Position numbers and translations under genes: made by a program
The notes under the pieces: model-generated
Database searches by the model: none
Seen by the model: only the letters and a program-made list of their open reading frames with translations
What the model was told of the DNA's origin: nothing
Assembly (NCBI RefSeq): GCF_947495825.1
Contig: NZ_CANMAH010000009.1
Coordinates: 1 to 64,000, forward strand
Direction: 5' to 3'
DNA from: an uncultured Psychrobacter sp.
GTDB lineage: Bacteria > Pseudomonadota > Gammaproteobacteria > Pseudomonadales > Moraxellaceae
Length of the DNA stretch: 64,000 nt
Shown: positions 7,913 through 18,698 of the stretch, piece after piece
Layout of the letters: every line of letters begins with the position of its first letter
Numbering within the stretch: position 1 is the first letter of the stretch

Positions 7913-10900
7913 ATGCCCAATTCTCTTGGTATCACAAAAGAGCGTATTGGCCAGATAAGTGATATTGCAACCAGTTATGTGCAAAAAGACAAATCACTAC
8001 TTGATCACTTTATCAACAGCTATTATCGACCGCTGCACCATGAAACTGCGGACGTCATAAGTGATGCTGATTTAGCAGGTATGGCATTGCATCACTTTAC
8101 GCTACTAAAAGCCTATGAAGGTAGTAAGCCGCAGTTAGCGGTCTTTAATCCTATTGCTGAAGAGCAGCATTTCCATAGCTCGCATACTGTTATCCAAATG
8201 GTGGCATACGATCGACCATTTTTGGTAGATACGATGCTTATGAGTCTTGAAGCTCAAGGAATCGATGTTCACCGCACTTATAATACAATTATTAGTGTAA
8301 CGCGTGACGAAGAGGGTAATTTGACCCAGGTCGATAATGCGCATGAAAGTGCCACTTCTCATATGTCGCTCATTCACTGCGAGATTGCTTATCAGGATAA
8401 TGGTGAATTAGATGCGCTACATCAGATACTTTTAGACAAAGTTGATACGCTTGATACCGTGGTTGGCGACTGGAAAGAGATGCGCTCGCGTTTGGCTGAT
8501 ATTAAAGTTGAGTTGTCACAAAAACCGTTACCAGAGGTCTTTTATTCTCAGCAAGAGATTCAGGCCTTTTTAGATTGGATTTTAGATGATCATTTCATCT
8601 TTTTAGGCTACCGAGAATATCGCCTTGAAGGTGGCAACTATATTGACGTTACTAATACGACTGCTGAGAGTAAACAGGGTGGTACCAATAAAGGCGCGGA
8701 CCTAGATTTGTTTGCAATCGGTAATAGTGGTCTTGGTCTACTACGAGGTGCTGCAGAAGATAAGCTATCTGAAAGCTTTGATAGACTACCAAGCGAGCTT
8801 AAGCAGCTTTTGACTGAACCACGTGTACTTATGTTGTCTAAGTCAAGCCGTGTATCACCTATCCATCGCCCAGTCTATATGGACTTTTTAGGCATTCATA
8901 AGTTTGATGACAATGGCAGACTGGTCGGTGAGTATCGCTTTATTGGTCTACTTACCTCACAAGCCTATCAGCTTACTGTACAACAAATCCCGCTATTACG
9001 TGAAAAAGCCAATAAAATCATGGCGATGGCTGACTTGCCACGTGCAGGCCATGCCTATTATAAAATGATGCACGTTATCAACACGTTACCACGCGATGAT
9101 TTGTTTCAAGCCAGCGTTGAAGAATTATATCCTATCGTTTCTGGTATCAGCCAATTACAAGACAAAAAGAGTTTACGCTTATTTAGCCGTATCGACCATT
9201 ATCAACGTTTTGTGTCGTGCTTGGTTTATATTCCGCGTGATAAGTTCAATACTGAATTGCGTATTGAAGTACAGCAAGTACTCAAAGATGCTTATGGTGG
9301 CACGTCATCTGGCTTCACAACCGAATTCAATGAGTCCGAACACGCCCGCGTACATGTACACGTACGTACGGTACCAGGCCAAGTTAATGAGGTAGATACA
9401 GCGGCACTTGAGTCTGAGCTATCAGCACTCATGCAATCATGGAGCGATCATTATCAAAAAATGCTGCTTGATAATGTCGGTGAGCAGCAAGCCAACGCTC
9501 TAAAGCGTCGCTTCTTAAATTATATCCCAGCAGCTTACGAAGAGCGTTTTGATGCGCGTACTGCGGTTGAAGATACCAAGCGTTTGGCAAGCTTGAGTGA
9601 TGAGCAGCCTATGATTTGGCATTTATACCAATCAACAGGAGATGCAGGTAATCAGTTGCATCTAAAACTGTACGGCCGCAATCAACCAGTAATTTTATCC
9701 AAAGTACTACCGATTCTAGAAAACTTCGGTGTATCAGTTATCTCAGCACAGACGTATGAGTTTGACTTACCAGATCAGCCGATCTGGATGCAAGAATATG
9801 AGCTAATCCTAGAAAACGTCAATACTGTCAATATGCAAGTGGTACGTGGTCAGTTTGAGGACAGCTTAAAACAAATTTGGGCTGGACGCGTTGAGAGCGA
9901 CTCTTTTAACGAGCTGGTATTGATTACCAAACTAGACACTTATGATGTCGTCGTATTACGCGCATTGTCTCGTTATATGATACAAGCAAGAGCGCCATTC
10001 TCTAGTGCCTATATCCAACAAACGGTCGTCAAAAATAATGCAATCAGTGTGGCATTAGGCAGTCTATTCGATGCACGTATGAATCCTAAGTACAGCGAAG
10101 AGGAGCGCCGCGAAAAAACAGCGCAGATTGAGCAGAAAATTACAGCAGCATTGGCAGATGTAGATAGCCTAGATGAAGATCGTATCTTACGTTGGTACTT
10201 GGACCTCATCAAAGCGATGGTACGTACCAACTTTTATCAAACTGATAGCGATGGTCAACGTAAAGACCGCTTATCGTTTAAGTTCTTGGCCGCAGATATT
10301 CCTAATCTGCCCAAGCCTAAGCCTATGTTTGAAATCTTCGTCTACTCGCCGCGCGTAGAAGCGGTGCATTTACGTGGTGGTAAAGTAGCACGCGGTGGTC
10401 TGCGCTGGTCAGATCGTATGGAAGATTTTCGTACCGAAGTGCTTGGTCTGGTCAAAGCACAGATGGTCAAAAACGCTGTTATTGTCCCTGTTGGTTCAAA
10501 AGGCGGGTTTATCGTCAAAACCAAAACTATGGCAGACGGCCGTGAAGCGTTCCAAGCCGAAGGTATCGCCTGTTATCAGACGTTCCTACGCGGTATGCTT
10601 GATGTGACTGATAATATCGTTGATGGACAGATTGTCCCGCCAGCCAATACCGTGCGTCATGACGAAGATGATCCGTACTTGGTAGTAGCCGCCGATAAAG
10701 GCACCGCAAGTTTTTCTGATATTGCTAATGCTTTATCGAGCGAGTACAACTTTTGGCTTGATGATGCCTTTGCTTCAGGTGGCTCAGTTGGTTATGACCA
10801 CAAAGCCATGGGTATTACAGCGCGCGGTGGCTGGGAATCGGTCAAGCGACACTTCCGTATGCGCGGCATGGACATCCAAAACCGCGACGACTTTACCGTG

Positions 10901-12790
10901 GTCGGTATCGGTGACATGAGCGGTGATGTATTTGGTAATGGTATGCTAAGATCGACCCATACCAAGCTAGTCGCTGCCTTTAACCATCTGCATATCTTTA
11001 TCGATCCTAATCCAGATACTGCTGTTTCATATGCCGAGCGTGAACGCTTGTTTGAAATGCCGCGCTCGACGTGGGATGATTATGACAAATCGCTCATCAG
11101 TCAAGGCGGCGGCGTATTTTCGCGTCAAGATAAGAGTATTACCATTAGTGCTGAGATGAAAGCGCTGTTCGATATCAGTGAAGACAACCTTGCACCAAAC
11201 GAGCTTATCACAGCATTGATGAAGTCACCTGTTGATCTCATCTGGAACGGTGGTATCGGTACGTATGTGAAAAGTGAGGACGAGAGCCATGCCGATGTGG
11301 GTGACCGTGCTAACGATGCCGTACGTATCAATGGTAATGAGCTACGTACGGCAGTCGTTGGTGAAGGCGGTAACCTAGGATTCACTCAGCAAGGTCGTAT
11401 TGAGTACGCTCAAACAGGTGGACGCATCTATACTGATGCTATCGACAACTCAGGTGGTGTTAACTGCTCAGACCATGAAGTAAATATCAAAATCTTACTC
11501 GGTAAAGTAGTCGAGCAGGGCGATATGACCTTAAAGCAGCGTAACGAGCTGTTAGAGTCTATGACCGATACCGTAGCAGAGCTGGTACTGCGCCAAAACT
11601 ATCTGCAGCCACAAGCAATTGAGCTAAGTCACATACGCGCAGCAGCCAATTTAAGTGATCATCAGCGTTTCATTCAGATGTTAGAGGGTGAAGGTCGTCT
11701 GGACCGCGCCATTGAATATCTACCATCGGAAGAAGAGATTGCCAAACGTCAAAAAGCAGGCACTGGGCTGACCAACCCTGAGCTGGCAGTCGTCTTAGCG
11801 TATGGCAAAATGTGGGTGTATGACAATCTGCTATTGTCTGATCTGCCAGATGAGCCTTACTTCGTTAATGAGCTACGTAAATACTTCCCTGATGAGCTGG
11901 CGACGCGGTTCTTTGATGAGATGACAGAGCACCGTCTGCATCGTGAGATTATCAGTACTTACTTGACCAATAGTGTGGTTAATCGTTTGGGTATTGAAGC
12001 GCTATTCCGTCTGTATGAGGAGACCGATCAATCACTAGCAACCATCGTACGTGGTTATGCGATTAGCCGCGATGTGTTCAATGTAATAAAAGCGTGGAAT
12101 AAGCTTGAAGCGCTAGACAATCAAGTCGATGCAAAGTTGTTGCTCAATCTTGAGCTGCGTCTACGTGATGCGCTCGAACGTGGTGTCGTCTGGTTCATCA
12201 ATGCCTTTGGGCAAGATTTGCAAGTTGCTGATATGATTAGCCGCTTTAGAGACAGTGTTGAAAAATTAACCAAATCAGGCGGGTTTATTGAGCAGCAGTT
12301 TGCCGAGTATTTGCAAGAAGATGCCACAAGCTTAATGCAGGATGATTTGACCGAAAGTGATGCAACAATGTTTGCGATGTTGCCTTATCATGTTGATGCG
12401 CTAGATGCTGCACTACTGGCTGAGCAATATGAGCGTCCAGTTGATGAGATTGCAACTTTGTATTTTGAAGCTTATCATGTCTTACAATTAGACTGGATGA
12501 TGGAGAATATCGCCACTTTACCGCAGCAAGATTATTGGGATCGCCGTGCGCGTCATGCTTTAGTCAATGAGCTATCACGTAGCCTACGTCTGCTAATGGA
12601 TGCGATATTATCAAAGCCAGATACCAAGCAAGCCTTTAGCGAGTGGAGATCACGCCACGTAGATCAGTTATCGGCAGTCAGTGCTGAGATGGATAAATTA
12701 GATGATCTTTATAACAATGAAGATGGTCAAGTTAGCCTCTCAACGCTATCAGTGCTCATGAGTGAGCTAAGTGGTCTTGTCACAAAGTAA
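7913..12790 (+). CDS. NAD-specific glutamate dehydrogenase, large (GDH-1600) type
   Basis: A 1625-residue enzyme of the large bacterial NAD-GDH class (about 180 kDa), which oxidises glutamate to 2-oxoglutarate and ammonia in amino-acid catabolism. The N-terminal half carries ACT-like regulatory segments. The catalytic dehydrogenase core begins near residue 820 with 'GGLRWSDRMEDFRTE', the substrate-lysine region 'VPVGSKGGFIVK' near 860 and the NAD-binding 'GIGDMSGDVFGNGML' near 1000. Length matches the family (1560-1650). The gene is intact and stands alone, ending in an 18-bp-stem terminator shared with convergent sbcC. In Pseudomonas this type is called gdhB and responds to arginine; regulation here is not visible. 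Confidence 0.95.
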   Translation: MPNSLGITKERIGQISDIATSYVQKDKSLLDHFINSYYRPLHHETADVISDADLAGMALHHFTLLKAYEGSKPQLAVFNPIAEEQHFHSSHTVIQMVAYDRPFLVDTMLMSLEAQGIDVHRTYNTIISVTRDEEGNLTQVDNAHESATSHMSLIHCEIAYQDNGELDALHQILLDKVDTLDTVVGDWKEMRSRLADIKVELSQKPLPEVFYSQQEIQAFLDWILDDHFIFLGYREYRLEGGNYIDVTNTTAESKQGGTNKGADLDLFAIGNSGLGLLRGAAEDKLSESFDRLPSELKQLLTEPRVLMLSKSSRVSPIHRPVYMDFLGIHKFDDNGRLVGEYRFIGLLTSQAYQLTVQQIPLLREKANKIMAMADLPRAGHAYYKMMHVINTLPRDDLFQASVEELYPIVSGISQLQDKKSLRLFSRIDHYQRFVSCLVYIPRDKFNTELRIEVQQVLKDAYGGTSSGFTTEFNESEHARVHVHVRTVPGQVNEVDTAALESELSALMQSWSDHYQKMLLDNVGEQQANALKRRFLNYIPAAYEERFDARTAVEDTKRLASLSDEQPMIWHLYQSTGDAGNQLHLKLYGRNQPVILSKVLPILENFGVSVISAQTYEFDLPDQPIWMQEYELILENVNTVNMQVVRGQFEDSLKQIWAGRVESDSFNELVLITKLDTYDVVVLRALSRYMIQARAPFSSAYIQQTVVKNNAISVALGSLFDARMNPKYSEEERREKTAQIEQKITAALADVDSLDEDRILRWYLDLIKAMVRTNFYQTDSDGQRKDRLSFKFLAADIPNLPKPKPMFEIFVYSPRVEAVHLRGGKVARGGLRWSDRMEDFRTEVLGLVKAQMVKNAVIVPVGSKGGFIVKTKTMADGREAFQAEGIACYQTFLRGMLDVTDNIVDGQIVPPANTVRHDEDDPYLVVAADKGTASFSDIANALSSEYNFWLDDAFASGGSVGYDHKAMGITARGGWESVKRHFRMRGMDIQNRDDFTVVGIGDMSGDVFGNGMLRSTHTKLVAAFNHLHIFIDPNPDTAVSYAERERLFEMPRSTWDDYDKSLISQGGGVFSRQDKSITISAEMKALFDISEDNLAPNELITALMKSPVDLIWNGGIGTYVKSEDESHADVGDRANDAVRINGNELRTAVVGEGGNLGFTQQGRIEYAQTGGRIYTDAIDNSGGVNCSDHEVNIKILLGKVVEQGDMTLKQRNELLESMTDTVAELVLRQNYLQPQAIELSHIRAAANLSDHQRFIQMLEGEGRLDRAIEYLPSEEEIAKRQKAGTGLTNPELAVVLAYGKMWVYDNLLLSDLPDEPYFVNELRKYFPDELATRFFDEMTEHRLHREIISTYLTNSVVNRLGIEALFRLYEETDQSLATIVRGYAISRDVFNVIKAWNKLEALDNQVDAKLLLNLELRLRDALERGVVWFINAFGQDLQVADMISRFRDSVEKLTKSGGFIEQQFAEYLQEDATSLMQDDLTESDATMFAMLPYHVDALDAALLAEQYERPVDEIATLYFEAYHVLQLDWMMENIATLPQQDYWDRRARHALVNELSRSLRLLMDAILSKPDTKQAFSEWRSRHVDQLSAVSAEMDKLDDLYNNEDGQVSLSTLSVLMSELSGLVTK

Positions 12791-12808
12791 CCCGCAGTTT
12801 TTATAACA

Positions 12809-12846
12809 AAAAAGCCCACTGCTAATCAATTAGCAGTGGGCTTTTT
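12809..12846. terminator. Bidirectional terminator (NAD-GDH / sbcC)
   Basis: A perfect 18-bp inverted repeat with A-run and T-run flanks (12809-12826 and 12829-12846) lies between two convergent genes. Confidence 0.95.
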
Positions 12847-12893
12847 ATTGTGCAACCACTGTGTACTAACTGACTTTTAATCGCCTTAATTTA

Positions 12894-15800
12894 TTATGAG
12901 GCTTTTTCACTAACAACTCGGCGACAGCCTTGTCCGCTTATTTGGCTAAAGCCGCCTGAGAGTTTTTCGACCTTGATTTGGGTCAGGATACGATCTTTTA
13001 ATGCCTGTACGTGGGAGATTACTCCGATGAGCTTACCTTCTTGCTGTAAGCTGGTCAGCGTATCGAGCGCAATATCAAGTGAATCCTCATCGAGCGTGCC
13101 AAAGCCTTCATCTAAAAATAGCGAGTCGACGCGAATGTTATGACTGGCCATCTGTGACAATCCAAGTGCCAGTGCTAGGCTGATAATAAAGCCTTCACCG
13201 CCTGAGAGGTTTTTGGTACTGCGGATATCACCGCCTTGGTAGTTGTCAATGACATTAAGCTCAAGCGGATTGCTATCATCATGAATAAGTAAATAACGAT
13301 CGCTCATTTTTTGCAGTTGACTATTGGCGTGTCCAATCATAACCTCAAACGTCAAGCCTTGGGCAAAGGTGCGGTATTTTTTGCCATCAGCCGAACCAAT
13401 TAACGTATGTAGCTGTTGCCAGACTTGTAGTTTTTGTTTTTGCTCATCAATCGCAATAAGCTGTGCTGCTTGTTTCCCTTTACGGTCGTCATTATCCTTG
13501 AGCTTTTGGTCAATCGCACCGATTTTTTGGTTTAACTCATCAATATCTGTTTGTATTTGCTGATGCTGACTTGCAAGCGTTTCTTGGCTTTTATCTGTCA
13601 TAGGGTTGGCAAGTTTTTGTTCTAACGCTTGCTGAGTGCTGTCCAACTGCAACTTAGCTTGATGCAATGCATTATTAATCTCTAATTTACGTATATGTAG
13701 TGCTTCGCGCTCTTCTTTGGGCAAGCGAGCACTCACAAAAGCGGCTTCATCGATAAACTGCGACTCTGCAAGCAAATTAGCAAAGGTATCTTGCTGCGTA
13801 TTTAGCGTATTAATAGCAGACTGTCGCTCTGTTGCTAGCTGCTCCTCTCTAAGCTTTAATTGCTCTAGAGCCTGCTGTACGGTATCTAGCTGCCTTTGTG
13901 CTACTACTTGCTTGGCTTTAGCCTCATCGACAGCATCGCGTAATTTATTTTCTTCATTGTCTGTATTTTTATCTGCGAAAATCTCGTTTCTATCTTGCTT
14001 TAATTGTTCGATAGCCTTGGTTTTATGAGCAATTAAGCGCTCTAGCTCGTTGAGCGCTGTTTCATCATTGCTCAGCCGTATTTGCTGTGTTTCAATCTGC
14101 GCGGTCACACTGCTAAGAGTGTTGGTTAGTTGCTGTTGGCTGTTTTTCTGCTCGTTAAACTGTCGCTTTAACTGGTTTAAAGCGTTGCGCTGTTGCCGCA
14201 GTTTTTCAATATGATGGTTATAATCTGCGCTATCCATTACCCTTTGCTTATCAAAACTATCACCCAGTTGCTTAAGTGCGTCAGATAAGTCTGCCGCATT
14301 GAGCGCTGTAGTTAAGTTTAAGTGCTCTTTATATTTATCCGCTGGGTATTTATGCGTTAGAGATGAAACGGTGGTCATCAGAGGCGCTAACTCTGAGAAA
14401 TTAGCAGTGATCTTATCTTTTATTCCATCAATCTTCTGCGTATTAAGCTTGATGTCAGTTGTCAGATTATTAATATCGCGACTAACTGCCTGTTGCTGTT
14501 TTTCATCAGCTTCGATAACAATACTGAGCTTTGCCGCACTCTCAGTTAAGTGCTCATATTCGACCACTATGGTTTTAAGAGATTGTTTATGTTCAGCCAG
14601 TTTCTGTTTGGTGCTATTTAATAAGGATAAAGAATGATCTACATGAGTCGTATCATTGCCGTTATCCATAATCTGAGTAAGCGGATGGATAATCGCTTCG
14701 ATTATTTCGGAATAGTTATTTTTAGGCTCAAACAGTACGGCTATGTACTCCTGAATATCTCTATATAAGGTTTTTGATTGCTGCTGTAGTGGCGCCAGTT
14801 GTTGCTCTTGGTTGTTAAGCGTCTCTTTCTTTGTGGCATATTCAAAATTGTACTTTGATAAAGCCTGCTCAAGATTATCAACAACGGTCTCTAGTTCAGC
14901 GATTTGCTGCTGAGTTTGTTGCGTTTTAGATGGTTGGTGTTGGCCGGTATCGTGGTGACTGCGGTCTAATAATGGATGATGCTTGCCATAAGGATGCTCA
15001 TGCGCGCCGCAAAGCGGGCAGGGCGTCCCATCTTTTAGTTCTGCGATGTAGTCTTCAAGCTTAGCGACTTTTTGTAGTAAATTCAGATGCTCTAGCTTTT
15101 CTTGTCTCTTAAACTTAGCGTCTTGAATATCTGATTGATGACGCACAATGAGTTTTTCTAAATCCGCTAAGTCTTTGTTTAGCGTCGGCAGCGCAAGTTT
15201 AATCTGCTTGATTTTTTTTGTTTGCTCAGCTGTTTTTTGCAGTGCTGAGCTGGCTTGTACAAGCTGATTGTTAATCTCATTAATCTGCTCTTGCTCAAAG
15301 CGCATACTCGCAAGCGACTGTTTTTCGATGAGTGCGTCTTGCTGCTGTTGTACGCTGACCAATTGCTCTCGTTGCTCAGTTATCGACAAGCTATCGGCGT
15401 CGTGCTGCTTAGAGAGCTTATCGAAATGAGCTTGTAGCTGGCTTGATTGATTGACCTGCGCGCGCTTATCCACCGCTAAGCTGACGTTATCCTCTAGCAG
15501 CGCTTTTAATCGGCTACAGCTGCTATCAAAAGTCGCCATATCTGTATCAAGGTCGTTTAACTCTTGGTAGTCGCTAAAATACTTTTCTATACTGCTAAGC
15601 TGAGCCTTAGTCTCTTGCTCTGTTTGTTTATGGCTGGCTATTTCTTGACGCAATCCTTGCGTATTATTGACTAATACGTCTTTACGTTGATTATCGTCTG
15701 CTAAAGAATAGGATTGCTGTTTTATCTCAGCATCCAACTCGCGCGTTTTGGCAATGATAGGTAAGGTGGCTTGTAGATTATTTGTGGCCTGCTTTTCAAT

Positions 15801-16817
15801 GGCATTGACATCGTTTAAATGGATTGAGGCCTCTACCTGCGCTTCTTGCTGAGATGGAATCTTATTGAGCAAACCTTGCTGCTCAACACCCAAGCGCGTG
15901 ACCATCTCTCGGCTATAGTTAAGCTCTCGAAATGGACCATCAATCTCCAAAGCTTTATTAGCAAGATCTAGGCGCTCGGCTTTTGGAATAAAGTCTGTCT
16001 GCGTCTGTTGTGCTGCTGCAAACTCGGCCTGATAGTTCGATAAATTTTTCTGTAGCTGCTGAACACTATCTAGCCATTGCAGTTGCTCACTTAAGGTTTT
16101 GAATGTTTGCCGCTGCTTGCTTTGCTGTTGATTGAGGATTTCTAAATCTGCTGCCAGTAGCTTTTCATCTTCAAGATTTAATAACGATAAGCTATTAACG
16201 CCTGCTTGCAGCTTACCAAGCACTTCTTCTTCAAAGCGTTTCTTTTCATGGACGTTTAACGATATCTTGGCATAGATAGCAGTACCGGTTATTTTCTCTA
16301 AAATGGCGGCTCTATCGCCAATATCAGACTTTAAAAACGCCGCAAAACTGCCTTGTGCTAGCATAATGGAGCGGGTAAATTGATTAAAGTCCATGCCGAT
16401 AAGGTCTTGGATATAGGCCGATGTCTTAGATTTCTTCTCCTCTAACACTTTGCCTGTCTTAACTTCACTGATTTCATGTTTAATCGGTAATAAGTTGCCC
16501 TTGGCTTTTTTATGAGCACGGTGCTGGTACCACGAGCATTGATAACGTGTAGAATCTATTTCAATAATAACTTCTGCTGAGCATTCACCCGTACCTTGGG
16601 TCATGATCTCGTTCGTTGAGCCAGTAATATCACCCAATCTTGGCGTTTGACTATAAAGCGCTAAGCAAATCGCATCTAAGATGGTGGTCTTGCCAGCGCC
16701 CGTCTGCCCAGTAATGGCAAAGATGCCTTCATTCAGAAAAGCGGGGGCACTAAAGTCGATGTGCCATTCACCTTTTAGGGAGTTGAGGTTTTTTAGTCGC
16801 AGTTCAATCAGTCGCAT
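12894..16817 (-). CDS. sbcC: Exonuclease SbcCD, ATPase subunit SbcC
   Basis: A 1307-residue SMC/Rad50-like ATPase. The N-terminal Walker A is 'ITGQTGAGKTT' (35-45). Two very long Gln/Glu/Lys-rich coiled-coil arms flank the zinc-hook 'CPLCGAHEH' near residue 600. The C-terminal signature is 'LSGGEGFIISLALALGL' near 1200 and Walker B is 'LFLDEGFGTLDEDSL' near 1232. With SbcD it cleaves hairpins and protein-blocked DNA ends. It is about 260 residues longer than E. coli SbcC, mostly in the coiled coil. It starts 100 bp after the sbcD stop, on the same strand and in the usual order. No strong ribosome-binding site precedes the ATG. Confidence 0.95.
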   Translation of the reverse strand: MRLIELRLKNLNSLKGEWHIDFSAPAFLNEGIFAITGQTGAGKTTILDAICLALYSQTPRLGDITGSTNEIMTQGTGECSAEVIIEIDSTRYQCSWYQHRAHKKAKGNLLPIKHEISEVKTGKVLEEKKSKTSAYIQDLIGMDFNQFTRSIMLAQGSFAAFLKSDIGDRAAILEKITGTAIYAKISLNVHEKKRFEEEVLGKLQAGVNSLSLLNLEDEKLLAADLEILNQQQSKQRQTFKTLSEQLQWLDSVQQLQKNLSNYQAEFAAAQQTQTDFIPKAERLDLANKALEIDGPFRELNYSREMVTRLGVEQQGLLNKIPSQQEAQVEASIHLNDVNAIEKQATNNLQATLPIIAKTRELDAEIKQQSYSLADDNQRKDVLVNNTQGLRQEIASHKQTEQETKAQLSSIEKYFSDYQELNDLDTDMATFDSSCSRLKALLEDNVSLAVDKRAQVNQSSQLQAHFDKLSKQHDADSLSITEQREQLVSVQQQQDALIEKQSLASMRFEQEQINEINNQLVQASSALQKTAEQTKKIKQIKLALPTLNKDLADLEKLIVRHQSDIQDAKFKRQEKLEHLNLLQKVAKLEDYIAELKDGTPCPLCGAHEHPYGKHHPLLDRSHHDTGQHQPSKTQQTQQQIAELETVVDNLEQALSKYNFEYATKKETLNNQEQQLAPLQQQSKTLYRDIQEYIAVLFEPKNNYSEIIEAIIHPLTQIMDNGNDTTHVDHSLSLLNSTKQKLAEHKQSLKTIVVEYEHLTESAAKLSIVIEADEKQQQAVSRDINNLTTDIKLNTQKIDGIKDKITANFSELAPLMTTVSSLTHKYPADKYKEHLNLTTALNAADLSDALKQLGDSFDKQRVMDSADYNHHIEKLRQQRNALNQLKRQFNEQKNSQQQLTNTLSSVTAQIETQQIRLSNDETALNELERLIAHKTKAIEQLKQDRNEIFADKNTDNEENKLRDAVDEAKAKQVVAQRQLDTVQQALEQLKLREEQLATERQSAINTLNTQQDTFANLLAESQFIDEAAFVSARLPKEEREALHIRKLEINNALHQAKLQLDSTQQALEQKLANPMTDKSQETLASQHQQIQTDIDELNQKIGAIDQKLKDNDDRKGKQAAQLIAIDEQKQKLQVWQQLHTLIGSADGKKYRTFAQGLTFEVMIGHANSQLQKMSDRYLLIHDDSNPLELNVIDNYQGGDIRSTKNLSGGEGFIISLALALGLSQMASHNIRVDSLFLDEGFGTLDEDSLDIALDTLTSLQQEGKLIGVISHVQALKDRILTQIKVEKLSGGFSQISGQGCRRVVSEKAS

Positions 16818-16916
16818 GATGGGATCTTATTTTTAGATAGGTCTATAGAGTGGTTATCAAAATGATAGTAAGAAGCAATAAAGCAGTGAGTAGCGAGTAG
16901 TTGACATGAGTGGCTG

Positions 16917-18542
16917 TTATTCCGCCTGAGTGTCTTCATGACGTAAGTTATAAACAATTTGATCATACGCGTCACGTAAAGATGATTTTTGTTCATCAGG
17001 GACATGATGAGCCATTAAGCAGCGCTCAAAAACTTCTGCCTCATTTAAGTCTTGTAGGGTTTCAGAGGTTTGCTGCTGGTTTAGCACTTTATTATAAGTG
17101 CGCGTATTTTTAATTTTTAATACTTCACACGGCAAGCTATCTACCATTGCCTGAATATGCTCACGTAACTCGCTGACAACCTCATCGCCTGTATAAACAA
17201 CTTCTAGCCAAACGGTTTCTGCTGTCTCAAGCGATTGTATGGTTTTATCAATAGTCTGATTAATAAATTCTAAATTCCCTGAAACCTGAGCTAATTTTTG
17301 GAATATTGGAATGGTTAGGGAGACCACTTGCATCTGACGTGAATTATCATGATGTAGTAGTTGAGAGGTTAATTTAGAGTTAGTTAAATTGCGATCAGTA
17401 TCCTGCGTAGCATCTGTTTGAGTAGAAATTTCTTCATCAACACTGCTTACTTCCTTTACATTATTCTTGTCGCTCTCTTTACCTTCTTCACCTTCTACTG
17501 AGTCATCAAAGCCAAACAAATCATCCATAAAGTCATTCGCCTGACTGGCTACTTTTTTAGCAGCTTTTTCTACCGACTTTTCAAACGTGGTCACTGTATC
17601 AGTAAGCTTAGGCATATTGCTTTCAGATGTGCTATTTGACGCTGGTTTTTGATTCCTAAAATCATTTTCTACTTCTCCAAACTGTATGAGCAATACCTGC
17701 TTTTGCTGGCGCGCCTCACCAAAACCCATCGCGATTGGCGAACCTGAATAACGGATGGTCTCACGGCCGCCGACCCGCTGCGGCACATGCAAATGCCCAA
17801 GTGCCACATAGTCGAAGCTTTCATCAAACATATCAGCAGATACTTTACCAAGCGAACCGACATAAAGCTCACGCACACCATCATCTTCAGTAGTCGTACC
17901 ACCTGCTGCGAATAGATGCCCTGTAGCGATGATAGGAATGTGACGCTGGTTTGCTTCGGCTAATTCTGTTTGTTTCGCTTTGGCAATGCTAGCCACTTCA
18001 TCATAATGGGCACGAATGCCTTTGATAACGTTGGCATCTTTACTATCTGCGGACTCGCCAGCGCTGCTACTACGTACGTCTCTATCACGCAAATATGGCA
18101 CAGCGGCAATAATGCAGTGCGGCGTGTCGTCTGTGTCATCTAATACCAAGACCTCATCGTTTAAGTCCTCGCAGGCGGTGCCAATGACGTGAACGTTTAA
18201 GAATTTCAATACATTACTTGGTGCGTCCAAAAAAGTAGGGGAGTCATGATTGCCAGCGACGATGACGATATGCTGACAGCATGACCTAGATACACGACTC
18301 AAAAATTCATAATACAGCGCCTGTGCTCGGTTGCTCGGCGTCATGGTGTCAAAGATATCACCGGCAACGATAAGGACATCGACTTGCTGCGTGCTAATAG
18401 CATCCTGCAGCCAATTTAAAAACGCTTCAAATTCATCATAACGCATACGTCCATACAGCCTACGCCCCAAATGCCAATCTGAGGTATGTAAGATGTTTAA
18501 AGGTTTCATAGGCATGAACTTGGTATCGGCAGGTGTGGACAT
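16917..18542 (-). CDS. sbcD: Exonuclease SbcCD, nuclease subunit SbcD (with long insert)
   Basis: A Mre11-type metallophosphoesterase. It shows 'ILHTSDWHLGRRLYG', 'VAGDIFDTMTPSN', 'IVAGNHDSPTF' and 'IATGHLFAAG', which supply the two-metal site. Length is 541 residues against about 400 in E. coli. The excess is a hydrophilic acidic insert at about 292-401, just before the C-terminal capping segment 'MQVVSLTIPIFQKL'; it contains 'FMDDLFGFDDSVEGEE'. I start at MSTPADTK (18542). MKPLNIL at 18509 is an equally possible start that fits the family better, and neither has a clear ribosome-binding site. It forms an operon with sbcC. Confidence 0.92.
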   Translation of the reverse strand: MSTPADTKFMPMKPLNILHTSDWHLGRRLYGRMRYDEFEAFLNWLQDAISTQQVDVLIVAGDIFDTMTPSNRAQALYYEFLSRVSRSCCQHIVIVAGNHDSPTFLDAPSNVLKFLNVHVIGTACEDLNDEVLVLDDTDDTPHCIIAAVPYLRDRDVRSSSAGESADSKDANVIKGIRAHYDEVASIAKAKQTELAEANQRHIPIIATGHLFAAGGTTTEDDGVRELYVGSLGKVSADMFDESFDYVALGHLHVPQRVGGRETIRYSGSPIAMGFGEARQQKQVLLIQFGEVENDFRNQKPASNSTSESNMPKLTDTVTTFEKSVEKAAKKVASQANDFMDDLFGFDDSVEGEEGKESDKNNVKEVSSVDEEISTQTDATQDTDRNLTNSKLTSQLLHHDNSRQMQVVSLTIPIFQKLAQVSGNLEFINQTIDKTIQSLETAETVWLEVVYTGDEVVSELREHIQAMVDSLPCEVLKIKNTRTYNKVLNQQQTSETLQDLNEAEVFERCLMAHHVPDEQKSSLRDAYDQIVYNLRHEDTQAE

Positions 18543-18619
18543 AGTTGCGCTTAAAGACAATGAGTAGAAAGCATTCATTCTAGCAAGAATTGGTACGGTT
18601 TGCTCTATTGCACGCACAT

Positions 18620-18653
18620 AAAAAAACCCTGCCAATATTTTATTGACAGGGCT
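18620..18653 (-). terminator. Intrinsic terminator after cysG
   Basis: An 11-bp stem with one mismatch (18627-18637 with 18641-18651) is followed on the minus strand by a T-run. It lies 46 bp past the cysG stop and separates cysG from sbcD. Confidence 0.9.
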
Positions 18654-18698
18654 ATATTAGATTTTAAAAAATGTAACATTAGTAACGCAAAGCAAGCA

